Positions 36,401 through 49,422 of a stretch of 64,000 bases of DNA are shown here, one piece after another. This DNA is from Stromatinia cepivora (taxonomy: Eukaryota; Ascomycota; Leotiomycetes; Helotiales; Sclerotiniaceae): NCBI GenBank assembly GCA_014898415.1, contig RCTD01000001.1:3906001-3970000 (forward strand). The letters are read 5' to 3'. Below the pieces are notes generated by a model that saw only the letters and a program-made list of their open reading frames with translations, was not told the origin of the DNA and made no database searches. The number at the start of each line of letters is the position of its first letter. Position 1 is the stretch's first letter. A program made the position numbers and the translations under genes.

Positions 36401-39187
36401 TGAAATATAATGTTCAATAAGGAATTCATTTATTGTATGGATTCTATCAATCGAATGATCGATATTTATATTACAGAAAAGCTTAAGTAATTTGCTAAAA
36501 CCCTTGATCTACAAAATCATATTGAATTGGACAGAACGATTATTCAAAATGAAGATAATCATAAGGACTTCATTCATTTACCTATTTTTATGAATCGAAA
36601 AGCCCTTGACTTATCCATCAAATGTATTTTAGATCTATTATCTACAAACGAACTGGTTTCAGGGGTAGATACAGATCTAGAGGATGATAATGGGAATAAA
36701 GAAATTGATTTAGAATTATCCAATCTATTTAATCCTTTAGGTGATAAGGATAAAATATGTAATAAAGATATACAAACACCAATCGATCTTTTTATTGAAG
36801 AAATTGAAGAAATCAATTCTTTCATTAAAGAACAATTATATTTTGTAGATAAAGATATTAATATTGTTTAAAAAAATATCTATAACAATAATACAGATCC
36901 CGATTTTATCGAATATATTGATATAAAGAATATAGAGTATAAATCTATTGATTGTATTATTAAAGTTCTTTACAGTATATACGAAAATGATTTAGAGACT
37001 ATTTCAATCAATCAATTTCAATATTCCAAAAGGAAGCATATATATTGGAATGATCAATTAGAGTATTCTGTAAAGGAAATCCAGTTATTATAAAGACTGC
37101 TGTATTTTATATATTCATCTGATCGATTTATAAAGAACTTACGGATTTATAATCTCGAATAGATGCCTAAGAGAGTTTGTATTATAAGGATTGAAATATT
37201 CAGGGCTCAAATCAATCCGTCTGAATTTCAATTATATGATTACTATTCGAAATCACCTTTTTTCTAAGAGTCACCTGGTTCTTGTATTCTAGAGCAATCA
37301 GTATGCATATGAAAGCAATTGCATATATAATAACGCTATCAAGGGAGCGATTCCAATATTGGATTCTATATAGGAATTGTTATATTTCAAAGGACAGATT
37401 TAATAGGATTATTTCATTTAAACAACTTTTATTCTATATTCTGATCTAATTAACAAAGAATAAACGATATAAAAGAATATTCTCAATTTATAATAATTCA
37501 TAATATAATCACCGTTGGAATTGAAGTAAAATCACTATTGCCTTTCATTTAATTTACGATCAATAAATTACAAATAATATCACTTCCTCGAATTCATATA
37601 TTTGCAACTTCAAAATTACTTCGTTTTTATTACTAATTAAAAGATTATCAAATGGAATATTGGTTCAAATAGGATTACAATCTTGAAATTAATAATCTTA
37701 AAGTTAGGAAAACTTGATATGAAATCGATTCTGGATCGGAACCTTCAAAACCGATTCTTTTTTAATGGGTATTTATATATAAATATAATGATCAAGATTT
37801 AATTATTTGTTGCCGCTTATATTTAATAATACAAGGAGATCTTCAGGTTAAGAGTATTATTGAGATTATTTATGCTGCTATATTAACAGATCGATTATTC
37901 CAAATCGTAATAACAATCGTTGCTAAATACGATCTCGAAACAAAATAATACAATGTAATTAATATTTTCGTTAATACTTTGCATAATCCTTCCAGTATTT
38001 TAGTTATATATTATCTATTTAATGGATACAAAATCCCAAATAAAAATGTTATAATCGATTGAGTTTTATATAATCTATAAAATTCTTTAACTATATAGTT
38101 TAGGGATTTCATTTGGATACTTGAGAAATTAGGATTAGTATAATACAAGAAAAAACTATATTTATATATTAATCCAAAGTATACTGTTATGATTCTTTTC
38201 TTTGTAGACGATATTTAGATCATTTATTATAAGAAAAACGAATCAGCTATTACAAAGATCATTGAGGAAATCAAAATTGTATATGAGTTACAAGATCTAG
38301 AAAATATTAAATAGTTTTTGGGTATATATATACTTCATAATCGATTCAAGAAAAAGTTGTAATTAGTTTATAATATATATATTGAAAAGATTATTAAAAA
38401 ATTCAAAGCAATAAATAAAATAACAAGTATACCATTTCCGATAATAGTATTTTAGAAAAATCAGGGTCAAGTTTCTATATATATTATAAAAATATATCAA
38501 AAGAAAATGAACTCAATATTATATACTATAATTATTATAAGAATGGATATATTATTTGTTATTTTATAATTAAACCATTATTTAATCAATTTATTAAGCG
38601 ATTATATGAAAACTATCGATCACTATTTACAATATTTATAGAATACAAGATATTTTGTGATCCAATATAATAGTAATTAAATATCACAACTTTTCGTTTT
38701 CTTAAACACTTTTTTTGCAGATGATCCAAATATTCATCGATTATTCCAAAGGTATGTTATATCCCTTTTCGATGATTTAGTTATATGAAAAGTATTCAAA
38801 TAAGATACTATAATTATCTCGATTATCGAAATAGAATTTTTTAAAATCGAATATACATCAAAAGAAATTATAGCAATTTTATATTTCTTAAAAAAGATCG
38901 ATTTAATAATGAAAAAGCCTATAATGATTTTCTATAACAATCAGTAAATGATCAGATTAATAATTGATAAAAACGAGTGGATCACTACGAAACTATATCA
39001 TATCGATATTCAAAATATATAATTATATTAAGAATATTCAAAAAGGAATTTTTATATAATTTATCTATTGATAATCGATATAACTATTAATGGGTTTATT
39101 AAGAATTTTATAAAACAAAAGTTTGAACATTTTCGATTTCTTCTCAATCTATAAGATATAAATAACAGGATTATAGAATTTGAATAA
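33500..39187 (+). pseudogene. Copia C1 gag-pol polyprotein (start approximate)
   Basis: One phase can be followed from about 33500 to TAA at 39185-39187, roughly 1890 codons, with stops at Gln and Trp positions but no net frameshift. Gag: V-Q-W-S-E near 33600. Protease region near 34960 (F-D-N-Y-S, a variant of the D-x-G-A motif). Integrase: about 35500-36520, ending L-D-L-Q-N-H-I-E-L-D. A linker without stops (36527-36871). RT: about 37700-38300, catalytic F-V-D-D intact at 38201-38212. RNase H: to about 39160 (Y-N-N-Q, I-D-I-Q-N). Checked points 33608, 33908, 34850, 36527, 37931, 38201 and 38912 share the phase. No start codon is certain. Confidence 0.88.
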
Positions 39188-40167
39188 TGACAATCATAGA
39201 ATTTGAGTAACGATAATCTAGAACTTGTATTTCTTCTCTTTGGTGTAAATGAAATAAATTCTATTTGGTATCTCAGACTATTATATTTTTCTACAATACA
39301 CTCCAATTTGTGTACTCTATATTCATTGGGAAACAAAGAATAATCAAGATCGATTATTTCTTTATTCTTTATCTTCCTATTCTCGAAAAAAAATAAGCTT
39401 TTTTTTAAATTCAATAATTTGAAGTTCAAATAAAAAAGCCTTTGGATTATCCGTAATAATTAAGGAACGAGGAATAATTAAAGTAATCGAAGTTATTAAT
39501 ACCATCGATATTACAGGAGCTAAGGGATTATCCCTCCTTTCCCTTTTCTTTGAATATACCACCCACTCTTTCCTCCTTTTCTTCTTTATCATTCTTTTTC
39601 TCTCATCTTTTGTTTTGACTGGAGAGCCAGCAACTTTCAACGATCTTTTTTCTTTCTTTTCTTCATCTAATTCATCATCCAAAAAACCCGGCGCCGAAAA
39701 ATCGAATAGATCGTTATTATTAGATAAAGAAACATTCCCTCTTTTCTTTTCTTCATCGAACAACCTTTACCTTAACAATTACAAATACAGGATTAATAAA
39801 ACCTTTCAATTATACGATAGGATTCAAGAATGAAATCTACCTTCAAATTACTATTTGAACCTATAACTAGCAATTGATTATAACAAATAGCAATTCCTTT
39901 GATAAGAAGGAACAATTTCTGAAATAAATAATAATACATCATTCTAAAAGTAAATTTAATTAAATTATACTTCTAAAGATCGATATCTCAGTTTGTTATT
40001 TACACTGAACTCATTAATTCTTTCTACTCGACTTATTGATCCCTCAAAGGAGTACTAAAATCTTCTTTCGTATTCGATTCTTTCAAAACTTTCTTTTCAA
40101 TCATTGTTTGCTTAATACAACTAAGATTCATTTGCTTAGCCTTCTTAGACCCCGAAATCTTAAACAT
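39061..40167 (-). other. Antisense open frames in the 3' segment of C1, function unknown
   Basis: Between the pol stop (39187) and the polypurine tract the minus strand holds three linked open pieces. The first begins at ATG 40167 (M-F-K-I-S-G-S-K-K-A-K) and runs about 33 codons before a TAA. The second, 39763-39377 (129 codons), has an acidic start, a very basic middle (K-K-K-R-R-K-E-W) and a hydrophobic stretch (I-S-M-V-L-I-T-S-I-T). The third is 39429-39061, whose lower end lies opposite RNase H. First and third share a phase; the second is shifted by one. Composition is less AT-rich than the rest. It may be a captured host fragment or an additional antisense ORF as known from some LTR elements. 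I recognise no domain. Confidence 0.35.
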
Positions 40168-40602
40168 AATAATGATCAATAAAAGTTTGATTAAAACAAA
40201 AACGAGAATACAAAAAGGAGATTTATATACTTTTAAAAAAATTTATTTATTTTATTTCGTTATCGCGATCAACATACTGTAGTCTAACAATTACATACAT
40301 TTTCAATTGCTACACCGCAAAATCGATCAATCATTTATATTCTCCCAACAGAAAACTTTCTTTTTATTATTCAAAATCTTGATTTTGAAGAATATTATAG
40401 ATAGCAAACCAAAGATCAAAAGAAATTTACGATTTATATATACTCAAATTCTTTTCTATTCTAAAAATACCAAAATCATTTCAAATTTATACATTACACC
40501 AATCCTTGATTGATATCTGCCTATAATCACCTTATATATTCATTCACGAATTATATGAATTATTACTTTCTATACCTTTCCATTTATTTCAGATCGTCTT
40601 CT
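40168..40602 (+). other. End of the C1 3' segment, no gene recognised
   Basis: Small plus-strand frames (40307-40513) have no recognisable motif. The segment leads into the polypurine tract. Confidence 0.4.
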
Positions 40603-40615
40603 GATCTGGGGGGTA
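40603..40615 (+). other. Polypurine tract of C1
   Basis: GATCTGGGGGGTA abuts the 3' LTR and is the expected plus-strand primer. The six G remain unmutated. Confidence 0.85.
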
Positions 40616-40924
40616 TATTACGGAAAGCCTTACAATCCCTTGTATCTTATAAAGGATCAAAGCATATACTTTCCAATCGGAATAAAGGATCTACTAATCC
40701 TTATTAATCTACCAATTGATAAAATAATCCTAATATACTAATAAATAAAGATCTAACCTAATTAAAGTGTATATCGATTAGATAATCATTCATTTGTTCT
40801 ATATATACAGCTCTTGATTCATATAATCAAGGGCAAATCATTCAATTCTTTTACTCTACCAATCACGTGTACCACCTATTCAACGATCCCTGAAAGTGCT
40901 GTGTAATCATACTATCCCGTAATA
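40616..40924 (+). repeat. 3' LTR of C1 (309 bp)
   Basis: Inner end mutated (TATTACGGAAAGCCTTAC), outer end clean (CACGTGTACCACCTATTC to CCCGTAATA). The reverse of the pattern in its 5' LTR. Confidence 0.95.
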
Positions 40925-40929
40925 TATAT

Positions 40930-42657
40930 TATAATTCTTAATGAATTATCAATAAAAATTGCAAAAACCAAGGAATGATTAAATCTCTTTTATTATTATT
41001 AGAAAGATTCAATTCTTAATTATTTCAATCTTTTCAGAATCTATTTTTATTTCTTTAATAAAGATAATAAAGTTTAAATATTTAATATATATAATATTGA
41101 ATTTATATTTCTTGAAATCCATTTATAAATCAATAATTTCTAATTGTTTAAGAATTAATTTAATATAAATTTGATATTCTTCTTTGTTTTTGAAATAGAT
41201 TAGAATATTATTGAAATATATTGTATAAAAGATATCTAAATAATCGAATAGAATATTATTCATATAATACTAATAGATTATAGAATTATTCGTTAATCCG
41301 AATAATACAATTTTGTATTTATATAATCTATATTAAATTCGAAAGATAATATACTTTTTTGAAATAGAATTCATTCTTATATAATAGAAAGTTTAACGAA
41401 TATCAAATTTGGTAAAGACTTTGATATCAGAAAACCAAGAAAACGTTTTGTTGATTAAAGGGAAAGGATATTGATCTTTATATATTAAAGAATTTAATAA
41501 TCTAAAGTTTATATAGAATCTTAAATTATTATTAGGTTTTTTGATGAATAGAATGGATATAGTATAAAGGGTTTGATTAAATTCAATGAAATCTTTGCTG
41601 AGATTATTTATAATATATTCTTTAACGATTTCCAATTGTTTTAGAGATATCTTGTAAAACAGACTATAATATAAGATTTTTTCTTCTTTATTTTTTAATA
41701 TGATTTTATGATTATAAGATCAATTAGAAAATAAGATATTTAATTTATGTTTGAAAAAGGTTTAATAGTATTATTGATATTTAGATGGTATTTTAGGTTT
41801 TGAATCGATTTCGATTAATATTTGATCGAATTTCTTTCGAACTTTTGTATTCTTGAATTTGGTCAAGGCAATCAGTATTTTCTTTTTTATATATTGTTTG
41901 TTGTATTGGGAGTTTATTATATTATTAAGTTTTTTCAAAATAATAATAAAGAGTTTAATTTATTTATCTTTTTTATATTTTAATTGGAATTTATTGGATT
42001 TGAGTATGTATAGATTAAGGATTTTAGGTGATATACTAGGGAGGCATTTGTAGATCTGTAATAATGGTATGATTGATTAGAAAGGAGATGGATTGAATTT
42101 GAAGGGAATTAGGATTTTTTCTTTTTTAATAAGAATCTATATTATATTTGTATTTAAAGGTTTTTATTGTATATTATTAATTGTAATTAATTTGTTCAAT
42201 TATAAATCTTTTCGATTTCAATATTTTTTGAATTGATTATTTTATCGATTAATATTTTATTAGGTTAATCGATTGATTTTCTGTTTGTAAAAGGATGATT
42301 GAGTAATAAGGAGATTGTTCGAATAGGAGATGATATAGGGTCTTTTTTTAGGTTATTCAAGATATTGATTGAAGCAATTAAGTTTTGTTCGAATCTCTGA
42401 TAATCAAAGTTTATTTAAAATAATATTATAACTTTTTAATTCAATAATAAGGAAAGGGATAAAAGATTGTTTATAATTATCGATTATTAAATTAAGGAAT
42501 ATAAAATAGATAATAATATGATCTTATATATTATTATACTTTTTAATTTTAATTGATATTTTAAACAGTATAATTCTTGATTTAAATATAGGAAATAAAT
42601 AAATAAAGAATGTAGTATTAATAAAAGCGAATTCATTTATTTTAAAATCAATAAATG
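40930..42657 (-). pseudogene. B1 reverse transcriptase and protease region
   Basis: Continues B1 after C1. The open piece 41635-41393 carries the gypsy RT start (F-I-K-K-P-N-N-N-L-R-F-Y-I-N-F-R and K-D-Q-Y-P-F-P-L-I). The catalytic motif near 41217-41206 now reads Y-F-N-N, both Asp being lost to G-to-A changes, while B2 still has Y-L-D-D. The protease region lies at about 42100-42657, where B2 interrupts it; the rest follows from 49710. Confidence 0.85.
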
Positions 42658-42662
42658 CTTTT
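42658..42662. other. Target-site duplication of B2, CTTTT
   Basis: CTTTT at 42658-42662 and 49705-49709 flanks B2, and the B1 sequence is continuous across the two. Confidence 0.94.
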
Positions 42663-42944
42663 TGTGACGCACAAGAGCCGTAGTAGAGCTGAATAAACAG
42701 GGTCAATTATATTCTTTAGAATCTACAATTGAAGAATTATGGCTCGTAAGGAGCGATTAGATATATATACACAAATATCCATTTGTGGGCTATAGGGTTG
42801 TGTATATATATTATTAGGGTTATCATTTTACTATATTAAATCGTATAATTTGTAATGCATATGTATGGATGATTAGTTTATAAATTGATATAAAAGATAA
42901 GAGGTATTATATGATTAATCTTCTATGATTTACAATTCATGATA
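42663..42944 (-). repeat. 3' LTR of B2 (282 bp)
   Basis: Clean outer (left) end TGTGACGCACAAGAGCCG and mutated inner (right) end TACAATTCATGATA. Confidence 0.95.
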
Positions 42945-42960
42945 CTATTCCCCCCTTCGG
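42945..42960 (-). other. Polypurine tract of B2
   Basis: CCGAAGGGGGGAATAG on the minus strand directly precedes the 3' LTR. Confidence 0.8.
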
Positions 42961-43039
42961 AAAAGCTTATTCTTGAACGTTTCATTCCTTTGTTTCATTG
43001 TTATTTCATCAAAAACCAGGTTTTGTAAAAGTTCATAAG

Positions 43040-43350
43040 CTTTAAATCAATTAAATTGATCATTTTGGTTGATTTAGTCAATTTAATGGAAATTGACCAA
43101 ATTGACCAAAATTATCAATCAAATTGATCAAAATGACGAATGAATTGATCAAATCGATCAAATCATTCATCAATTGATTAAATTAATATTGATTCGTATT
43201 CTCTTTGATTTAAAGAACCTTTAAAAGGAAAAAGTTTCAATAGAAAAGAGAAGGAGATTGAATTATAGTATAATGATAATAGGTGGTTAATATAGTTAAT
43301 TCCGAAATCGATTAAGTTAATCGATCAAATTGATCAAATCAATTAAATTG
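43040..43350. repeat. TTGATCAA-type array in the B2 3' untranslated part
   Basis: Many ATTGATCAAA and AATTGACCAAA words, parallel to 30190-30310 in B1. Those with GACC look like the unmutated form, since C-to-T turns GACCAA into GATCAA or GATTAA. Confidence 0.8.
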
Positions 43351-43689
43351 AACGAAATCGATAGGGGTAATGTTATATTTCGTTTTTATTATATTCAAGC
43401 TTCTTTTTATATGATTTTTGAAATAATTATAAATATAAGTTTTTTGAAATATATTGTTTTTGTATTGTCTTGGTGGTGGTAGTTTGTCTATTGTATGGAG
43501 TTTGGGCTATATACATATACAATCAAATTCCCTCGAATTTATATGGGTTTTCGATCCTTTCACGATCGTATGCATATATATTATTATAAAATCATAATAT
43601 CTAATTTGCTGTATTGAAGAATACTTTTCTTTTCTTTGATTTCATAAATGAATCATCATCCATATAATTATAATTATCCTTTCCGCTCT

Positions 43690-46600
43690 TATAAAACTTT
43701 ATTCAATCAATTAATTGATTAGAAGGATCAGGCAATATTGGATTAGCCAAATGAAAATCGTGTAGAAGGTACAGTAATGTTTTAAGATCGGAAATAGGAT
43801 ACTAAATAAGATCAATATTGTTATTAAATTACGAGATTCTGTATAATAGAGTTTTTCATGTTTTCTTTATTATTAGGATTTTTTTCATTTTCTATTCCGA
43901 ATTATTAATTATATTAATAAACGGAGGTGGTTCGAATATCTGATTAGGAAAAGGATTGTTATATATCTTGTATAATCGATCTGAAAGGAAAACAAGATGA
44001 ATTTTTATTGTAATCGGGAATTTGAATTTGAAAGAGTTTTTAGATCGATTAATGATCTTGAATCTTCTTTGAATTAGGAAATCCAATTTCTTGAATGGTT
44101 TTTAGATAAAATAACTCTTTATATTGAGCTATATATAATCTCCGATATCGAAATCGATTTTATACCGATAAGTATTTGTGGATTTCGATATTTTGATTTG
44201 GACATATAATAAGTTTTTTTTCGTTTGTGTGAAAGTTAATTTATTGTGTTCTATATATATATAGGTATTATGTATATTTATATCGTTTATTGATTTATTA
44301 ATATCTTTTTTTCATTCTTATATATATTTCGGCGTATACTTATATAAGGTTTCGTAAGGTGTAAGCTTTTTTAAAGAATTGTATAAAAGAGTAAATTGTA
44401 TATAATCTATTATAGATAGGAATTCTGATTAATCGTTTTGATAATAACTAATAAACAATCTTAATTGTTATTAAAGGTATTGATTATAAATCTCAATTTG
44501 ATTATCGATTTGGAGATAATAAGCAATAGATAGTTTGAGATCAGTTCTTAGGATTTAGCTGAATTCCTTTTAGAATTGTGATATAAATTGAGGGCTGTAA
44601 TTTGATATTATAATATTAAGGGGATTATAATATCGATATATATAATAGAAATATAATTGTACTTGAATTCGAGTATCGATTGATTTGTGATAAGGTATAG
44701 AGATAGTTTGTTTCATTAATCGATTAATAATAATTAAAATATTGTTATATCTATATTTGTCCTTATTAAAGCTATAATAATTTATAGTGATATATTGCTA
44801 TGCTCGATTAGGAATCGGAAGTGGATATAATAAACCGGGGGTACGATTATATAGAATGGAATTGTGTTTGCAGGTGTAACAATTGTATATATATCTGATT
44901 ATGGTATTGTATATTCTGGATTAATAATATTGTTTAGATAATAAAAGGTAGATTTTGTTTATATCAAAATGAACAATAGAAATAGAATTATAAATTTTAT
45001 AAATCAGATAAATTCGAAGATTATCGATATCAGATATTATCAAATAATTATTATATAGTAAAAGATTATTTTGAAATGATATATACTTATAATTTTGAAT
45101 AATTTGTATTTTGAATATTAACAAACTATTTATAGTTTTATTTGCTTTGATAATATAATTAACTAGATCGAATCGAAGAGCGATTTTATTCAAATCGATA
45201 TTAATAATCGCTATTTTGTTTAAATAATGTTTTCGTAAGGCTTTTTTTATAATTTCGGTATCAATTTGATTATCTTTAATAAACTATTGAAGGCGATTCT
45301 TCTTTTTGATATAATTCTGGAAATCCAATTTATTGATTTGATAAATTAAAGTATCAATAAAAGAATTATCTTTTTTAGGACGATATATAATAATGAAGTT
45401 ATAATCAATTAGAACTTCTGTTTAACAAATTTATCGGATATTAAGAATCTTGATAATCATAAAATATTCGAGGGTCTTATAATCAATATAAACCTTGATT
45501 TTATATAATAAATTAGTGAGTTCTGTTTTTCAATAGTTGAAAGATCGAATGATTAATAGTATTTCCTTATTATAAACTTCGTAGTTCAGTTTAATAGCAA
45601 TTATAATTTTGGAGAAATAAATTATAGGAAATCAATCTTCGTTATACTATTGTGATAATATATTAGCAATTATCTTATCGAATATATTTGTTTCGAATAT
45701 ATAAAGGAATCGATGATTATAATATTATAGGAGTGGAGTGGAGATAAGTTTTTTCTTTAAAATATTGAATATGTTTTGGTATATTTCGTCGAATACAAAC
45801 TTAATATTTGCTTTAATGAATTTGTTAAAAGGTTTTGTTATTATACTATAATCCTTAATGAATTATTAATAAAAATTACAAAAATTAAAGAATGATTGGA
45901 TCTTTTTCATTATTATCGGAAAGATCCAATTCTCAATTACCTCAATCTTTTCAGAATCTATCTTTATTTTTTTAGTAAAGATAATAAAGCTTAAGTATTT
46001 GATATATATAATATTAAATTTATATTTCTTGAGATCCATTTATAGATTAACAATTTCTAATTGTTTGAGAATTAGTTTAATATAAATTTGATGCTTTTTT
46101 TTGTTCTCAAAACAGATTAGAATATCATCGAGGTATATTGTATAAAAGATATCTAGATAATCAAATAGAATATTATTTATATAACACTAATAGATTATAA
46201 AATTATTCGTTAATCCGAATAGTACAATCTTATATTTGTATAATTTATATTGGGTTCAAAAAATAGTATACTTTTTCGAAGCAGGATTTATTCTTATACA
46301 ATAGAAAGCTTAATGAATATCGAATTTAGTAAAAATTTTAGTATCGGAAAATCAAGAAAATATTTCGTCAATTAAAGAAAAGGGATATTGATTCTTATAT
46401 ATCAAAAAATTCAATAATCTAAAGTTTATATAGAACTTCAAATTATTATTAGGTTTTTTGATGAATAGGATAGATACAGTATAAGGGGCTTGATTAAATT
46501 TAATGAAACCTTTGCTGAAATTATTTATAATATATTTTTTGACGATTTTTAATTGTTTTAAGGATATTTTGTAAAACGGATTATAATGCAAGATTTATTC

Positions 46601-48960
46601 TCTTTTATTTTTTAATATGATTTTGTAATTATAAGATCAATTAGAAGGTAAAATGTTTGATTTATATTTAGAAAAAGCTTGATGATATTATTGATATTCA
46701 GATAGTATTTCAGATTCTGAATCGATTTCGATTAATGCTCGATCGAGTTTCTCTCGAACTTTTGTATTCTTGAATTCGATCAGGGCAATCAATATTCTTT
46801 TTTTTGTATATCATTCGTTTTATTAGAAGTCTATTATATTATTGAGTTTTTTTAGAGTAATAATAAAGAATTCGGTTTGTTTATCTCTTTTATATTCTAA
46901 TTAGAATTTATCGGGTTTGAATATATATAGATCGAGGATTTTGGGCAATATATAAAGGAGGTATTCGTAGATTTATAATGGTAGTATAATTGATTGGGAA
47001 AAAGGTAGATTGAATTTAAAAGGAATCAGGATTTCTTCTTTTTCAACAAAAATCTATATTATATTTATATTTGAAGGTTTTTGTTATACATTACCAATTG
47101 CAATTGATCTATTCAATTATAAATCTCTTCGATTCCAATATTCTTTGAATTAATCATTTCGTCGATCAGTATTTTATTGAACTAATCGATCGATCTTTTG
47201 TTTGCGAAAGGATGATTGGGTAATGAAGAGATTATTCGAATAGGAAATAATACAGGGTCTTTTTTTAGATTATTCGAAATATCGATTGAAATAATTAAGT
47301 TTCGCTTGAATCTCTGATAACCAAAGTCTATCTAAAATAATATTATAATTCTCTAATTCAGTAATAAAGAAAGGGACAAAAGATTGTTCATAATTATCGA
47401 CCATTAAATTAAGGAATATGAAATGGGTAATGATATAGCCTTATATATTATTATACTTTTTAATTTCAATTGAAACTTCAAGTAATATAATTCTGGGTTT
47501 AAATATAGGAAATAAACAAGTAAGGAATGTAATATTAATAAAAACGAATCCATTTGCTTTAAAGTTAATAAATACTTTTGATCGATAAATGTAATCATTT
47601 TTCGAAAGGTTATAGGGAAAAATAAATATTTCTTTTTTATAAATTTGATTAGATCAAGAAATCTTATATCCTGTATAACGTTTAAGATGGAAACAGAATT
47701 TAAGCATTTGATTTTAAACGCTTTTCTTTTTCTAAATAAGTATTCTATATAACTTCAATTATAGTTTCTAGATTGAAGTCTTTTTCAGCATTCTGATATT
47801 CTTTAAATTCTTCTGCTTCTTCTTATATTGTTTTGATTTTATTAAGGTTATCGATATGAGGTATCGATGTATATACTATTTCAGGAAAGGAAGAGAACGA
47901 TGAGCATTTGAAATTCGAATAATTATTGGGTATGGCGGGGCCGATATATCCGGGAGGGGTATTCCAAAGTGGAAATGATTTCAGGAATATAGAGGTTCCA
48001 AAATTAAAGTTGTTAAAGTTCCGAAAGGGTTGTAAGGGGTTTATAATAACTATTAATTTGCAAATAATTATAAGGACTTTTCGATCAATACAATATCAGT
48101 TTCGTTTTTGTAATGAAATTTCATTTTGATTTATTTTAATAAATATATTTATAAATTCTTTTATAGTTTTATAATTCTTAATAAATATTATTATCATTTA
48201 CAAAAGAAAATCGGAAATCTTTTATTCGAGATCCTTGAATAGAATTTTATTATTAATAATCTCTATTTGGATAATAAGTAATCTGAACTTCTTATACTAT
48301 TCTAGGAAATTGTTATATTGAATTGTATTAGATATAACCTATATTTTGTATTGAAAATAAACATTATCGATTTCGGCCGGATTCCGATAGATCGCTATAA
48401 GTTGTTCGATCAATTCGAATATCGTGAATCGGGGTATTTGTATATAAAGAGTATAATAATGTATTTGTACTTCCGATTCGGTTTGATTGATTATATATAT
48501 ATAGCATTGTATTTCATTCTTAAATGATATAGTATATAGTTCGAATCGTTTTATGATTAATAATTACTACAAACTAGTTTTAGGTTCAATATTATCGTTA
48601 AGTTTAGTAGTAAGATTTGTAGGTTTTGATATATATATATCTTATTACAAGTTATAATTGATACAGGAATACGATCTTGATTGGTTAGATTGGTTTCTTG
48701 AATAAAGGGATCCCTGATTATTAAATAGATTGTTATTTCCTGAAAAGAAAAAAGATTTATCGAAGGGCCCTGAATAATTAGATCGTTTGATTAAAGTTTT
48801 CTTTCTTTGATTTCGGGATCTTCAGATTTGTTTAAATAAAGATTCTTGGATTTCGATTAAAGGAATAAGGGGAGTTCTAGATATTATTATTAACCTGAAT
48901 ATTTGTATAAATATTATTTAGGATTCAAAAAAAGATTATATTATTATAAAGCTTATCATT
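43690..48960 (-). pseudogene. B2 gag-pol polyprotein with chromodomain, RIP-mutated
   Basis: Gag at about 48960-47750 (capsid motif I-Y-R-N-P-A-E-I-D-N near 48400, then a Pro-rich end with N-N-Y-S-N-F-K). Protease region 47650-47150 (F-F-I-T-E-L-E-N-Y). RT 46600-45880: open piece 46591-46352 with F-I-K-K-P-N, catalytic Y-L-D-D at 46135-46124 intact. RNase H about 45850-45400. Integrase zinc-binding part in the open piece 45193-44921, then the core; C-terminal part 44086-43892 (P-P-P-F-I-N-I). The chromodomain at about 43900-43720 contains Y-P-I-S-D-L-K and ends D-F-H-L-A-N-P. From protease to chromodomain all open pieces share one phase. Confidence 0.88.
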
Positions 48961-49422
48961 ATTATAATTTTCAATTGTCGATTTTCCTTTTTCAAATTTA
49001 TAATCATTATATAGAGATCTTATAATTGTAATAATGATTCGGAAAAAGCAATTGAATTATTGAGAGCATCGGCTTTATATATTAGAATCTTTTTTTTATT
49101 AGTTTTCTTTTTTCTAATAATAATATTATTCAATCCTATATTCATATTTTCTTCGAAGGGTTATTGAAATAATTGAAGAGAAGAAAAGGGTTCCTCAGAA
49201 TATACTTTCAAAGATTTGGAATGTATAAAAGAAGGAGTTCGTTGTATTATAAAAGTGATGGTATACTTTTAAAGGGGTTTATCTTTATTGATTAGATCGG
49301 AATAGATCTTCTTTCTTTGGATGTAATATTTGTAAAAGTTCATTTAAGAAGGTATTATTAAAGTAAAATATTATTTGGGAGGTCATTAGATAATCGGATA
49401 CTTATAAATGAATTATAGATAA

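Larger units (their letters stand above)
33114..40924 (+). mobile_element. Copia family C, copy C1, complete (7811 bp)
   Basis: Ty1/copia element on the plus strand inserted in B1: 5' LTR 33114-33422, one long gag-pol frame (to 39187), a 1.4-kb segment of unknown function, polypurine tract 40603-40615, 3' LTR 40616-40924, and TATAT duplicated outside. It is larger than family A by the longer LTRs, a longer polyprotein and the extra 3' segment. Mutated by transitions, but parts are much less AT-rich than the rest of the window. Confidence 0.95.

Noticed and set aside
36527..36871. 114-codon open frame as a host gene
   Set aside because: It is in phase with copia C1 integrase on the left and RT on the right, so it is the linker of the polyprotein.
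42524..42706. 60-codon minus-strand open frame across 42663
   Set aside because: It is a chance fusion of the B2 LTR end with the B1 protease region.
47404..47598. Minus-strand open frame of 64 codons in B2
   Set aside because: Another phase at the same place matches B1 and the gypsy protease pattern and is in frame with RT; this one is a shadow.
47926..48129. Plus-strand open frame in B2
   Set aside because: Antisense of the Pro-rich end of B2 gag.
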